A stretch of 64,000 bases of DNA. It comes from CAVSUZ01 sp963834715 (GTDB lineage Bacteria; Pseudomonadota; Alphaproteobacteria; Acetobacterales; Acetobacteraceae). This document shows positions 8,376 to 17,741 of the stretch, piece by piece; positions within the stretch are counted from its first letter, which is position 1, and every line of letters starts with the position of its first letter. Where the stretch lies: positions 248,001-312,000 of the forward strand of contig CAWIDE010000003.1 in assembly GCA_963834715.1 (NCBI GenBank). The letters are read 5' to 3'. A program made the translations under genes and the position numbers. The notes beneath the pieces are model-generated. The model was not told the origin of the DNA and made no database searches. It worked only from the letters and a program-made list of their open reading frames with translations.

Positions 8376-8716
8376 AGTTCGATGCTGCTGGCGACGGTGT
8401 CCGCTACCTGTTCCTTCGTGATGACCCCAAGGACCCGGCTTGCCCCGGGATACCCCGTACGCGGGATCACCAATGCCACCTGCGCGTGCTTACGTCGCAT
8501 CCTGGCGATCACATCAAAAATGGCCGCGTCTTCCCGCACCACTGTGAAATTGCGGCGGGCCAAATCTCCGAGCTTCACCTCGGCACTGGCCGCGCCCACG
8601 GCGCGACGCAGATACTGTGCGGCTTGGCCGCGATCCTGCTGGCGTAACTTCCGGGAATTGGTACCGTCCTGTGCGGCGTGGCGGCCTGCCAGGTCCAGGG
8701 ATGGCCGGTATGGCGC
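8363..8716 (-). pseudogene. ClC chloride channel, C-terminal CBS fragment
   Basis: The frame is open from about 8716 to the stop at 8363. It reads PSLDLAGRHAAQD, then QYLRRAVGAASAEVKLGDLARRNF, TVVREDAAIFDVIARM and VLGVITKEQVADTVASSIELYP. This matches the linker and last CBS motif of ClC-type chloride channels. The membrane domain is missing entirely; an in-frame TGA and unrelated sequence lie upstream. It is a truncated leftover with no function of its own. Confidence 0.6.
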
Positions 8717-8734
8717 TCAAGAACAGCGCGCGGG

Positions 8735-8899
8735 CTACTTCTTGGGGTTCCGGCTGCCCAGCGCCTCATTCAGCCTCGCGAGGACATTGGCCAGATAAAT
8801 GGCAGCGGTTTTCTTCGCTTGCTCCACCGCCGGGCTTTTCCACAGCTTCGCAAGCCGTTCGGCTAGATCCCTGCGCGTCGATTTCTCGGGACTACTCAT
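8735..8899 (-). CDS. Small hypothetical protein
   Basis: 54 residues from ATG 8899, beginning MSSPEKSTRRDLAERLAKLW and ending LNEALGSRNPKK. It is predicted to be a single amphipathic helix, Lys/Ala-rich and soluble. No family is recognised. The frame extends upstream to 8962 but the internal ATG gives a more typical N-terminus. No strong ribosome site is visible. Confidence 0.4.
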   Translation of the reverse strand: MSSPEKSTRRDLAERLAKLWKSPAVEQAKKTAAIYLANVLARLNEALGSRNPKK

Positions 8900-9016
8900 A
8901 GCTGACAGATTAGCGGATCGGAGCGGCTCACCCAAGCGGGTCTTGGTTAGTGCGGTGGGCAATGGCCCGGCGCTTCATCTCCTGGCAGAGCCGCTCACGA
9001 GCATCCGCCCCCGCGT

Positions 9017-9172
9017 TTAGGTGTCATCCGGCCGGGCCACTGGGGCCACCTTGGGCGGGCCGACGATCACGCTGGCGAGCTTGGGGCGCTTGGACCCGGC
9101 GGCCTTCTTCCGAATGCGCCGGCGATTGCGAGCGTGAACGATATGCGGGTTGTCAGTGAGCATGGCTGACAT
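9017..9172 (-). CDS. Very small basic hypothetical protein
   Basis: 51 residues from ATG 9172 (a second ATG three codons in, at 9163). The sequence is rich in Arg/Lys and Pro (NPHIVHARNRRRIRKKAAG, then SKRPKLASVIVGPPKVAPV). Third codon positions are strongly GC, which argues for real coding. It might bind nucleic acid, given the basic patch, but that is only inference. No family is recognised. Confidence 0.4.
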   Translation of the reverse strand: MSAMLTDNPHIVHARNRRRIRKKAAGSKRPKLASVIVGPPKVAPVARPDDT

Positions 9173-9803
9173 ATCGCGCCTGACTCTCGACTGAGGGGAG
9201 AACTAAGAAATGATACGATGCCAGGTGGGTCCGCTATACGCGACAACATACCGGCCACAACTTTCCCACCGCGATGGCAGACCCTAATCTAACTAAGGCA
9301 CCGTCACCCCGAACGAGATGTCGTCGTTCCCTCATTGCCGGGGTACGGGTTCTCCCAGGCGCCCACGCAACCGGGGGTAAGCTCGCGCCGCATCGCGGAG
9401 CTGTAGCTCGGTCTGATGAGAGGGCTCGGCCATGATCGCTTCGCCGCGCAGGGCGGCGACATCGGCGCCGGCGTCTCGACCTGGCTCGCACGGCTGTTTC
9501 CCGGAACGTCGTCGGGTTTCACCAAGCAGCTATCGGCCGCCCCTGAGCGCTGGTGCGCCGCCCGCGACGCCGGAAGAACAGATCGTCGATGCCAGTCGGA
9601 GCGGTCGCATTCAGCTTGAATCAAGCCGCTCCGCCACGGGGCAAGCAAAAAATCAACCCTGCCCGGGGGTTGCCCATCTTACGCGTCGCCCCTTGCACGG
9701 GAATCACAAGAACCCAAAGTACCAGCTTCCCCGGTTTGGGTGTAGTCGTTTGCAGCGGAGTGCTATAACTCCGGGGCCCAGGGATGTGTGGGAGGACGGC
9801 TCT
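9173..9803. other. Gap before the CBS gene
   Basis: 630 bases with only short overlapping ORFs on both strands and no family similarity that I can see. It presumably contains the promoter of the CBS gene (TATAAC at about 9764 is a candidate -10 element without a clear -35). Nothing else is supported. Confidence 0.4.
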
Positions 9804-10232
9804 ATGTCGCATGCCATCCGCGATATCGTCAGGAATCAAAAAATCCTCGCTCTGTCTCCGGAGACATCGGTGCGAGCAGCCGCCCGCGCGATGGCGGATC
9901 GTAACGTGGGATCCGTGATGGTGGTCGAAGACGGCAAACTTGTCGGGATTTTCACAGAGCGTGACGCCTTAGTCCGCATGCTCGCGGCGGGGCTCGATCC
10001 CGCGACCACCAAGCTCAGTGCAGTCATGATCCGGAAGGTCCTAACAATCGGCCCGGATCGACCGCTGGTGAATGCACTGCATAGAATGCGCGACAACGGC
10101 TTTCGGCATATGCCCGTCGTCGAGAATGGTGTGCCGATCGGGATAGTTTCCCTGCGGGACGCACTGGCTTCCGATCTCATCCGGTTAGAGGCGGAGGAAG
10201 TGACTAAGGAGCGGCTTACGGAGGTGATGTGA
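9804..10232 (+). CDS. CBS-domain pair protein
   Basis: 142 residues from ATG 9804, with GGGAGG eight bases upstream. Two CBS motifs fill the protein: MSHAIRDIVRNQKILALSPE...VGSVMVVEDGKLVGIFTERD (about 1-60) and VLTIGPDRPLVNALHRM...RHMPVVENGVPIGIVSLRD (about 75-125). Stand-alone CBS pairs bind adenine nucleotides or NAD and act as energy-status sensors for partner enzymes. No partner is encoded next to it; the flanking gene is the convergent pgi fragment. A much longer frame upstream is not supported as coding. Confidence 0.85.
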   Translation: MSHAIRDIVRNQKILALSPETSVRAAARAMADRNVGSVMVVEDGKLVGIFTERDALVRMLAAGLDPATTKLSAVMIRKVLTIGPDRPLVNALHRMRDNGFRHMPVVENGVPIGIVSLRDALASDLIRLEAEEVTKERLTEVM

Positions 10233-10290
10233 CAAAAAGGAGCGCTGCCTAGCACGGACGCGGCCGACTGGGGCGTGGTTCCCCGATCTC

Positions 10291-10308
10291 GCCGCGCCCG
10301 GGCGCGGC
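10291..10308. terminator. GC palindrome between convergent genes
   Basis: An 18-base perfect palindrome (GCCGCGCCCGGGCGCGGC) lies between the convergent CBS gene and the pgi fragment. It could form a strong hairpin on either strand, but no T-tract follows on either side. A terminator role is a guess from position. Confidence 0.3.
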
Positions 10309-10877
10309 CTGGTCACGGTGGGGCTTCGGATGCGCGACCCGATCAGACGGCAGGAAGCATCATGCATCCGACATTGGAGACAAAGCGCGCGTCAAGCGAC
10401 CGATCACTGAATGGGCGCAGCGCGAGATATGCCATCTCGGGCCCCAGATAGGACCCGCCGATCCCCACATTGATGACGGTGCGAATGCGCTTGCCGGTGT
10501 GACCCTTCCAGGTCCCATCGCGCACCCGAGTGGCGAATGTCGCCATCCGGTCCAGCACCTCGTGCACATCGGGCACGACATTGCGGCCATCGACCATGAT
10601 GCTGGCATCGTGCGCGGCGCACGCAACGCAATGTGCAGAACCGCCCGGCGTTCGGTGATATTGATCTTCTCGCCGCGGAACATCGCATCGCGTCGTGCCG
10701 CCACGCCGCGCTCCTCGGCAAGCTGCAGCAGCAGCCGCAGCGTCTCCTCGGTGATGCGGTGCTTCGAGTAATCCAGGAACAGCCCCGCCCCCTCCGCCGA
10801 GAAACGCGCCGCCCGGCCGGGATCGTCAGCGAACATCCGGCGAAGATGCACGTCCTTGATCGCGGCATAGTGCGCGG

Positions 10878-10885
10878 CCAGCGCC
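10878..10885. repeat. IS66 target-site duplication, left copy
   Basis: CCAGCGCC directly abuts the element end at 10886 and is repeated exactly at 13565-13572. Eight-base duplications are characteristic of IS66-family insertion. Confidence 0.9.
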
Positions 10886-11028
10886 GTAAGCGTAAGGCGA
10901 GCACCAGTATTGACGCCGTGAGCCCCTGCCCAGACGTTCTTGGCCTGGGCCGATTTGAGCCCGCCGAGAGGAAGCACGTGACTGGTGGTTCAGTGTTGGC
11001 GCTGCGGTTCCGGCTGGCGGCAATGCCG

Positions 11029-12630
11029 TCAGGCCGCAGCTGCCATTGGCGGTTGGAAGTTCCAGGGGAGAAGCTCGTCGATTCGGTTGATCGGATGACC
11101 TCGAGCCAACCGATCAAGGACTGAAGCGAGATAAGCCTCAGGATCGAGCTTGTTGAGTTTTGCTGACTCGACGATCGTGTAAATCGCTGCTGCCCTTTGG
11201 CCTCCCCGGTCGGAACCAAGGAACAGAAAGTTTTTCCTCGACACCGCAATCCCTCTCAGGAGACGCTCAGAGAGGTTGTTATCGATGCTAAGACGTCCGT
11301 CCTCGACATATCGGGTCAGGGCATCCCAGCGGCTCAGCGTGTACTGGAAGGCTTTGCCGAGTGGTGCCTTGCCGGACAACCGCCGGCGTTGCCCTTCTGC
11401 CCATTCGCGGAATGCATCCAGCAATGGCTTGCTGCGAGCCTGACGCTCCCTCTGGCGCTGCTCGGCGGGCTTGCCCTTGATATCCGCTTCAATGGCGTAG
11501 AGTTCCTGAATCCGGCGCAGGGCTTCCTCGGCAATGGGGGACTTTGTCGTCTCGAATACCTCGAACAGCTTGCGCCGAGCATGAGCGAAGCAGGCAACAT
11601 GGATGATCCGGGGAGGCTTCGATCCGCTTCCCCGATAGAGCGCCTCGTAGCCGGCGAAGGCATCCGAATGCAGGTAACCGCTAAAGCCCTCGAGATGTCC
11701 ACGTGGCCGCTCGCCTTTGCGATCGGCGCTATAGCGATAGAACACCGCCGGATGTCCCGGACCGGCATAGGGCCGCGGATCGACGGCGTAACACCAAAGC
11801 CGCGCGATGCGCGTTTTCCCGGTTCCCGGCGCCAGGGTTCGAATCGGTGTGTCGTCGGTCCAGAGGACCTCTTGTGCCATGACGTATTGTCCGATGCGCT
11901 CGGCCAGGGGTTGCACCCACCACGCGACATGTCCCATCCAGTCCGCCATGATGGCGCGGTCGATGTCGATGCCCTCGCGCTCGAGAATCGCAGACTGCCG
12001 ATAGAGAGGGATGCCATCGCAATACTTGGAGACGGCGACATTGGCCAGCAGTCCGGCTCCCGGCCGTCCCTTTTCGATCGGCAGCTCCGGTGCCGGCGCC
12101 TGGAAGATGGTCTCGCATACCCGACACGCATATTTCGGCCGCAGATGGCGGATCACCTTCATTCTGGCGGGGATCTTGTCCATCACTTCGGTTGCCGTCT
12201 CGCCAAGCTTGACCAGGCGCGCGGGATCGCAGTTGTTGCACTGACAGGCAATTTCGGGCTCATGCACCACAATCTCGCGCGGCAAATGGGCCGGCAATGG
12301 CTTGCGGCCGGGCGGTTTCGGACGGAACCTGGCGGCCGGCCGTTCTTTGGGTTCCGCGGTGGACTGTTTGGCCTGCGCCGCGGTCGTCTCAGCGACGTTC
12401 TCCTCCAGCTCTTCCAGCCGCATCTCCAATTGCGCGATCTCACGGTCGAGCTTTTCGGAAGATTGGCCATAACGTTGCCGCAGCAGCGTGGCCAGTCGCA
12501 GTTTCATTTGCTCGATTTCGAGCCGGGCCGTCTTCAGCTCGTCGTTGACCGCCGCCAGCCTGGCGTCACGCTCCGCCACCATGGCGCGCAGCGTCGCGTT
12601 CTCCACGCGCAGCGATTCGAGCTCGGACAT
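11029..12630 (-). CDS. tnpC: IS66 transposase TnpC
   Basis: 533 residues. A coiled-coil N-terminus (leucine-rich, about 1-95) is followed by a Pro-rich linker with RPKPPGRKPLPAHLPRE. Then come a zinc-finger-like CQCNNC...CRVC (zf-IS66) and the DDE catalytic domain (EVLWTDDTPIRTL, GYLHSDAFAGYEALY, DNNLSERLLRGIAVSRKNFLF), ending in the C-terminal extension NKLDPEAYLASVLDRL. Length and domain order are normal for IS66. It carries out strand transfer; TnpA and TnpB are accessory. Confidence 0.93.
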   Translation of the reverse strand: MSELESLRVENATLRAMVAERDARLAAVNDELKTARLEIEQMKLRLATLLRQRYGQSSEKLDREIAQLEMRLEELEENVAETTAAQAKQSTAEPKERPAARFRPKPPGRKPLPAHLPREIVVHEPEIACQCNNCDPARLVKLGETATEVMDKIPARMKVIRHLRPKYACRVCETIFQAPAPELPIEKGRPGAGLLANVAVSKYCDGIPLYRQSAILEREGIDIDRAIMADWMGHVAWWVQPLAERIGQYVMAQEVLWTDDTPIRTLAPGTGKTRIARLWCYAVDPRPYAGPGHPAVFYRYSADRKGERPRGHLEGFSGYLHSDAFAGYEALYRGSGSKPPRIIHVACFAHARRKLFEVFETTKSPIAEEALRRIQELYAIEADIKGKPAEQRQRERQARSKPLLDAFREWAEGQRRRLSGKAPLGKAFQYTLSRWDALTRYVEDGRLSIDNNLSERLLRGIAVSRKNFLFLGSDRGGQRAAAIYTIVESAKLNKLDPEAYLASVLDRLARGHPINRIDELLPWNFQPPMAAAA

Positions 12631-12698
12631 GCGACAGGCTTAGCGAATCCACGATTCCCGTACAAGCCACATCCGCCGCGTCGGATTAAAAATTCCGC

Positions 12699-13043
12699 TC
12701 AGACCACGACTTCCGGTCTGGCTGTCCAGGCTGTATTTCTCCAATCAATTGCTTCGACAAGCATGGAGAACTGGGCCATGGTCAGAGATACCACGCCGTC
12801 CTTGGCTTGTGGCCAAACAAACCGGCCACGATCCAGCTTCTTCGCATAGAGGCACATGCCTTGCCGGTCATAATAGAGGCATTTGATCAGATCGCCTCTA
12901 CGTCCACGGAACACAAAAATTGCCCCCTCATGAGGATCATGCTGAAGCACGGTCTGGACCCGCGCAGCAAGAGAATGGAACCCAGCCCGCATGTCGGTAA
13001 CGCCGCAGGCGAGGTAAATGCGGACTTCTCCGGCCGGCCACAT
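12699..13043 (-). CDS. tnpB: IS66 accessory protein TnpB
   Basis: 114 residues with the family's hallmark IYLACGVTDMRAGFHSLAA, then GAIFVFRGRRGDLIKCLYYD and LYAKKLDRGRFVWP. It overlaps the tnpA stop by one base, so translation is coupled. TnpB is required for transposition in characterised IS66 elements, but its molecular activity is unclear. Confidence 0.92.
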   Translation of the reverse strand: MWPAGEVRIYLACGVTDMRAGFHSLAARVQTVLQHDPHEGAIFVFRGRRGDLIKCLYYDRQGMCLYAKKLDRGRFVWPQAKDGVVSLTMAQFSMLVEAIDWRNTAWTARPEVVV

Positions 13044-13504
13044 CAGCGATCGTCGAGCGTCGCCAGCACACCGCGCAGCACGGCATCATCAACCTCGCCA
13101 TCGACCCGAACCCGTACCCCGTTCGGGAACTCGATTTCGATCCGCCCAGACGGCGGCTTTCTGCCTGGGGTCGGTGTTTTCGGAGGCGCTGGCGGTGGGC
13201 TATCAGCCTCCAAGGCGGGTTGCACTTCCACCGGAGCAAACCCGCTCACCATTGAGGCCAGCATTGCCTTCCGCCACGTGTAGAGCAGGCCGGTGCCAAT
13301 GCCATGTCGGCGCGCCACGTCCGCGATAACCGTCCCGGGGAGAAGTGTCTCGCGGACAATCCGAAGTTTCTCCTCAGGTCCCCATCGGCGGTGCCGCTCA
13401 CGCCGAACCCGCAGCTCGATCTGTTCCGTTCGAGCGCTCGAACGAGCCTCGTTCGCACGCTCGTTCGAACGCTCAACCTCTGCCGTGATCACCGCTTCGC
13501 CCAT
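13043..13504 (-). CDS. tnpA: IS66 accessory protein TnpA
   Basis: 153 residues. It has a helix-turn-helix of the transposase-8 type (EEKLRIVRETLLPGTVIADVA...RRHGIGTGLLYTWRKAML) and a Pro-rich middle. The N-terminus is rich in Glu/Arg repeats (RSNERANEARSSARTE), which is unusual but does not disturb the fold. It is the first gene of the element. Confidence 0.9.
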   Translation of the reverse strand: MGEAVITAEVERSNERANEARSSARTEQIELRVRRERHRRWGPEEKLRIVRETLLPGTVIADVARRHGIGTGLLYTWRKAMLASMVSGFAPVEVQPALEADSPPPAPPKTPTPGRKPPSGRIEIEFPNGVRVRVDGEVDDAVLRGVLATLDDR

Positions 13505-13564
13505 GCAGGCCAGTGTCCAACAGCAGCTCGTGCTCCGGGAAGGTGTCGATCAGACGACGCTTAC

Positions 13565-13572
13565 CCAGCGCC
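13565..13572. repeat. IS66 target-site duplication, right copy
   Basis: CCAGCGCC, identical to 10878-10885. Joining the flanks and removing one copy restores the pgi reading frame (WRAL followed by AAHYAAI). Confidence 0.9.
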
Positions 13573-13627
13573 CGCCACGCCGCGCTTTCATTCGCCCTGC
13601 TGCCGGCCATGGCTGATCCCCTCTCGG

Positions 13628-14678
13628 CTATTTCAGCTTGCTGCTCTTCTTCTCGATCGCGCCGAGCAAGTCCTCCCAGGAATCGACGAACGACTTTGCT
13701 CCGTCGACCTGAAGCTGGGAGGCCAGCGCTTCGACGTCGATGCCGGCCCTGACATGCGCGGCGATCACCTGTTCGCAGTCGCCACCGTCGCGCGCAAGCA
13801 CCGCACCCAGCTTGCCATGGTCGGCAAACGCATGCAGCGTGGCTTCCGGCATCGTATTGACCGTGTTCGGCGCTGCGAACGTGGTGACATACAGCGTGTC
13901 CGGCGCTTTCGGATCCTTCATACTGGTGCTGGCGAACAGCAGCCGTTGCGGCCGGGCGCCATAGTTCGCCAGACGCTGCCACCGATCGGAATCCAGCACG
14001 TCCCGGTACGCCTTGTACGTGCTGCCCGATCCGGTCGCGCAGCGCCTCGGGCACTTTCTCGACCACCGCACGATCCCAGCGGCGATGAACACCGACGCCA
14101 CCGAGCTGACATCAAGCGGCAACCCCGCCTTTACCCGCCGCTCCAGCCCGTTCATGTACGCGTCCGCCGCTGCAAGATAATCGGCGCGCGAGAACAGCAG
14201 GGTCACGTTGATGGAAACGCCGGCAAAGATGCTGTCCTCGATTGCCGGCAGTCCTTCGATCGTGCCGGGGATCTTGATGAACAGGTTGGGCTTGTTCGCC
14301 TTGTCGTGCAGGCGCTTCGCCTCCGCCACCGTCCGCGCCGTGTCGTGCGCGAGCTTTGTTCCAGCGACACTCAGCCATCGACACCGCGAGTGCTCCGATG
14401 GATCGGCATGAACAGGTCGGTGGCGCGCGCCAGATCCGCCAGCGCCAGTTCGAAGAACAGCGCCTCGCCGGAAACCCGGTTCCCCAGCAGCCGGCGAATA
14501 TCATCGTCATATTTGGCGCTGTGGGTGATGGCGTGATCGAAGATGGTCGGGTTCGAGGTGAGCCCGCTCACCGACAGGTCATCGATGAACCCGCGCAGCG
14601 TGCCGCTGTCGAGCATATCGCGGGTAATATCATCCAGCCACAGACTCTGGCCCAGCTCGTGGAGCTGCCCCGTTGGTT

Positions 14679-14682
<4 letters not shown>
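13628..14682 (-). pseudogene. tal: Transaldolase, multiply frameshifted
   Basis: The start at 14682 overlaps the stop of the upstream HAD gene (ATGA). The fold is clear: MKPTGQLHELGQSLWLDDI, SGLTSNPTIFDHAI, then the Schiff-base lysine in LFIKIPGTIEG, VSINVTLLFSRADY, and a C-terminus to KSSKLK at 13628. The frame is lost near 14340-14380, and again between about 14066 and 14010, where WDRAVVEKVPEALRDRIGQ-like sequence sits in another frame before returning. It would transfer dihydroxyacetone units in the non-oxidative pentose phosphate pathway. The lesions make full-length translation impossible unless they are sequencing errors. Confidence 0.85.
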
Positions 14683-15367
<685 letters not shown>

Positions 15368-15368
<1 letters not shown>

Positions 15369-16726
15369 CACTCGGTCCTTCCCGGCTTCGGGTCGCGCCA
15401 TGGCCCGTCATTGCCGATCAGCTCGGCGGCTTCCTCCGGCCCCCAGGTGCCTCGCTCATAGGTGTAGAGCGGCGTCACGTTGTCCAGCACGGGATCGACG
15501 ATCCGCCATTGCGCATCGACAGGGTCCTGCCGGGTGAACAGGTCGCGCACGCCGCGCATCGCATCGCCGAGCAGGCGCTGATAGGGTGGTATGTCGGATT
15601 CGGGCCGCTCGGTCAGGATCAGTTCGACATCGTGCCCCACCATTCGCTCACCCGGCGTCTTGACGCGCAGGCCGAGCCCGACAGCGAGCTCGGGACCGAT
15701 GCGCATCCGCATATGGCTCGACGAGTTGGGGACGTGCTCGCCGAAGGTTTCGCGCGGTGGGCGCTTGAACTCGACAGTCACCTCGGCAGCCGTGATCGGC
15801 AGCTCCTTCCTGGCGCGGATGTAGATCGGCACGCCGCCACAGCGCCAGTTGTCGATCGCCAACTTGATGGCGACGAAGGTCTCGACCGTGGAATTCGGAC
15901 GCACGCCGGGCACCGCACGATCGCCGATGTACTGGCCACGCACGACATGCGCCGGGTCGAGCGGACGCACCGCCTTCAGCAGAGTTGCCCTCTGGTCGCG
16001 GAGCGATTCATGATCGTCGCCGGCCGGCGGGTCCATCGTCAGATGGGCAAGAACCTGCAACAGGTGATTTTGCACCACATCGCGCATGGCGCCGGTCTCG
16101 TCATAGAACCGGCCGCGGTCCTGGACGTCGAAATCCTCCGCCATGGTGATCTGGATGCTGCGCACGTACAGGCGGTTCCACAGCGGTTCGAACAGCGGGT
16201 TGGCGAAGCGGGTGTACAAAATGTTCTGCACCGGCTCCTTGCCCAGATAGTGGTCGATCCGGAAGATCTGACCTTCCGGGAAATATTGGTCGAGGATGCG
16301 GTCCTGCTCGCGCGCCGACTGCGCGTTGTGACCGAACGGCTTCTCGATCACCAGCCTGGCGTGTTCGGCGCATCCCGATTTCGCGAGCTGGCCGGCGACG
16401 ACGCCGAACAGGCTCGGCGGGATGGCGAGATAGTGCATCGGGCGTTGCGCATCACCGAGCTGCTTGCGCAGTTCGGTGAACGTCGCCGGGTCGTTGTAAT
16501 CGCCATCGACGTAGCGGAGCTGGCTCATCAACCGGCCGACTGCGTCGTCATCGGTGCTGACGCCGTGGGCCTTCAGGCTATCCTGCGCGCGTTGCTTCAT
16601 GCGATCGAGCGTCCAGCCCTGCTTGGCGACGCCGATAATGGGCGTCGTCAAGCCCTCGTCGCGCACCAGGCCAAGCAGTGCGGGGAAGATCTGCTTATAG
16701 GCAAGATCGCCAGTGGCGCCGAACAC
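15368..16726 (-). CDS. zwf: Glucose-6-phosphate 1-dehydrogenase (N-terminus unclear)
   Basis: 452 residues as drawn. It has the NADP-binding FGATGDLAYKQIFPALLGL, the substrate/catalytic motif RIDHYLGKEPVQNIL, FANPLFEPLWNRLYV, and the conserved C-terminal domain through WGPEEAAELI. It catalyses glucose-6-phosphate to 6-phosphogluconolactone with NADP+, the first step of the oxidative pentose phosphate and Entner-Doudoroff pathways. The start is a problem: GTG 16726 would remove the first residues of the Rossmann beta strand (SDALVV lies just upstream, in frame), and no ATG or ribosome site is found further up before unrelated sequence. The natural 5' end may have been lost in a rearrangement near 16750. 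It heads the zwf-HAD-tal-pgi operon. Confidence 0.85.
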
Positions 16727-16780
16727 GACGAGCGCGTCCGAGCGCGCTGCCAGTAGTAAACTTGAGCTGACGGGTGGGGA

Positions 16781-16801
16781 AGGGAGGGACGTGCCCTCCC
16801 T
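16781..16801. other. Perfect 8-bp hairpin upstream of zwf
   Basis: AGGGAGGG and CCCTCCCT pair around a five-base loop. It lies just upstream of the zwf frame and could be a leader hairpin, or the edge of the rearrangement that removed the zwf start. No T-tract follows. Confidence 0.35.
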
Positions 16802-17020
16802 CCTGAACGGGAAATCGTCCTCTCTTTTGATCTGGCGCCGAAAGACACCCGGGTCTCGGCTTTAGTGGCTGGTGGCGCCGATACCTCTAGGTATCCACCC
16901 CCCAACCTCCACGCATTTTTCACGCCAGATTTTTCCGCTCCCAATGCTTCGCCGTCTTGGCGAGGCCGGGCATGGCGGGATCCGGGCAGCGGAAGGGGTC
17001 CGGCGCTTGCGCCCCACGAA

Positions 17021-17526
17021 TCACCGGACGCGCACCGCTGCCAACGGTGCGGGCGCAACGGCCGTATAGCGGACCGTGCTGTTGATGCTGGCGTGGCCGA
17101 GGAACTCCTGAATCAACCGGGTATCGAGACCGTCATTCGCCAGTGCATAATCGGCGGAGTGGCGGAGCATGTGGGGGAAAACTTCGACGTCGAGGCGGGC
17201 CAGGTGTTCGGCCTCGCGGCAAATATACTGCAAAGCACCGACGCTTAGGGGCCCGCCGCGCTCCGTCTCAAACACATAGAGGCCGTGAACTTGTTCCCGT
17301 GGTTTGCGAAGGTCGCGCAGCTCATCGCGGTCCAGGCTATGCGTGCTGACCCTCCCTCCCTTGGAGCGCTCAACGTGGAGCGTCCCGTGGTCGAGGTGAT
17401 GGCTGACCAGCGCATGCCGACCGCCTCGCTGGCGCGGAGCCCGTGCCGGTAGATCATCCGGACCAGCACCTTGTCGCGGAACGGATAGCGCCCGCGCTTG
17501 CCGGCTGCGTCGATCAACTTCCGGGC
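17021..17526 (-). pseudogene. Tyrosine recombinase/integrase fragment
   Basis: Two frames together read as the catalytic domain of a tyrosine recombinase: RKLIDAAGKRGRYPFRDKVL...MIYRHGLRASEAVGMRW, then (other frame) VFPHMLRHSADYALANDG, LDTRLIQEFLGHASINSTVRYT. The box II HxxR (HMLR), the later His (GH) and the nucleophile Tyr are present. At least one frameshift separates the halves near 17260-17400, and the N-terminal arm-binding domain is missing. It is a dead relic of an integrated element. Confidence 0.75.
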
Positions 17527-17532
17527 GCCTGC

Positions 17533-17616
17533 CCCGCGGTCTATGGAGCAGCCGGCACCAAGCTGTGGGCGAGGTCGCGGAACAATGCTGCCTCAGGGCA
17601 GGCGGCAGCGAAAGCG
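17533..17616 (-). pseudogene. IS1380 transposase C-terminal fragment (inverted copy)
   Basis: 84 bases are an inverted copy, with one mismatch, of 20733-20816, the last codons and stop of the IS1380 transposase further right. Nothing else of the element is present here. The two pieces bracket the gluconolactonase and IS1380 segment in opposite orientation. Confidence 0.8.
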
Positions 17617-17741
17617 TCAGGAAGCACTATTGATCGCTCGTCGCGTGGCGTTTCGTCGCGCAGTGAGTTTTGCAAGATCAGCAAGCATGACAGCGACGCA
17701 GGTCACGGGGATCAGATCAATGTTGATCACCCGGAGCTGGG

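Larger units (their letters stand above)
10886..13564 (-). mobile_element. Complete IS66-family insertion sequence
   Basis: 2679 bp. Both ends begin GTAAGCGT reading inward (10886 on plus, 13564 on minus), the typical IS66 terminal sequence, and the 8-bp duplication CCAGCGCC flanks them. Inside are tnpA, tnpB and tnpC, all intact and all on the minus strand, so this copy looks complete and possibly mobile. It sits within codon 16 of pgi. The flanking duplication has no mismatches, so the insertion is recent or at least undisturbed. Confidence 0.92.
10343..13616 (-). pseudogene. pgi: Glucose-6-phosphate isomerase, split by IS66 and truncated
   Basis: The gene starts at ATG 13616 with GAGAGGGG seven bases upstream, 11 bases after the tal stop. 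The first 15 codons (MAGSRANESAAWRAL) are followed by an IS66 insertion. On the other side of the element the frame resumes at AAHYAAIKDVHLRRMFADD. A second lesion near 10600 shifts the frame before MVDGRNVVPDVHEVLDRM, and the protein breaks off after the sugar-phosphate binding motif VINVGIGGSYLGPEMA...ARFVSNV at about 10378, less than half of a normal Pgi (about 550 residues). The enzyme would interconvert glucose-6-phosphate and fructose-6-phosphate. As it stands this copy is dead. Confidence 0.85.

Noticed and set aside
11197..12849. 550-codon plus-strand ORF across the IS66 genes
   Set aside because: Antisense shadow of tnpC and tnpB; composition is that of a reverse frame and no family matches.
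13304..14536. 410-codon plus-strand ORF over tal
   Set aside because: Runs antisense to tnpA, pgi and tal, whose families are clear on the minus strand; no ribosome site.
15509..16756. 415-codon plus-strand ORF
   Set aside because: Exact antisense of zwf, a recognised enzyme; high GC creates long reverse-frame ORFs.
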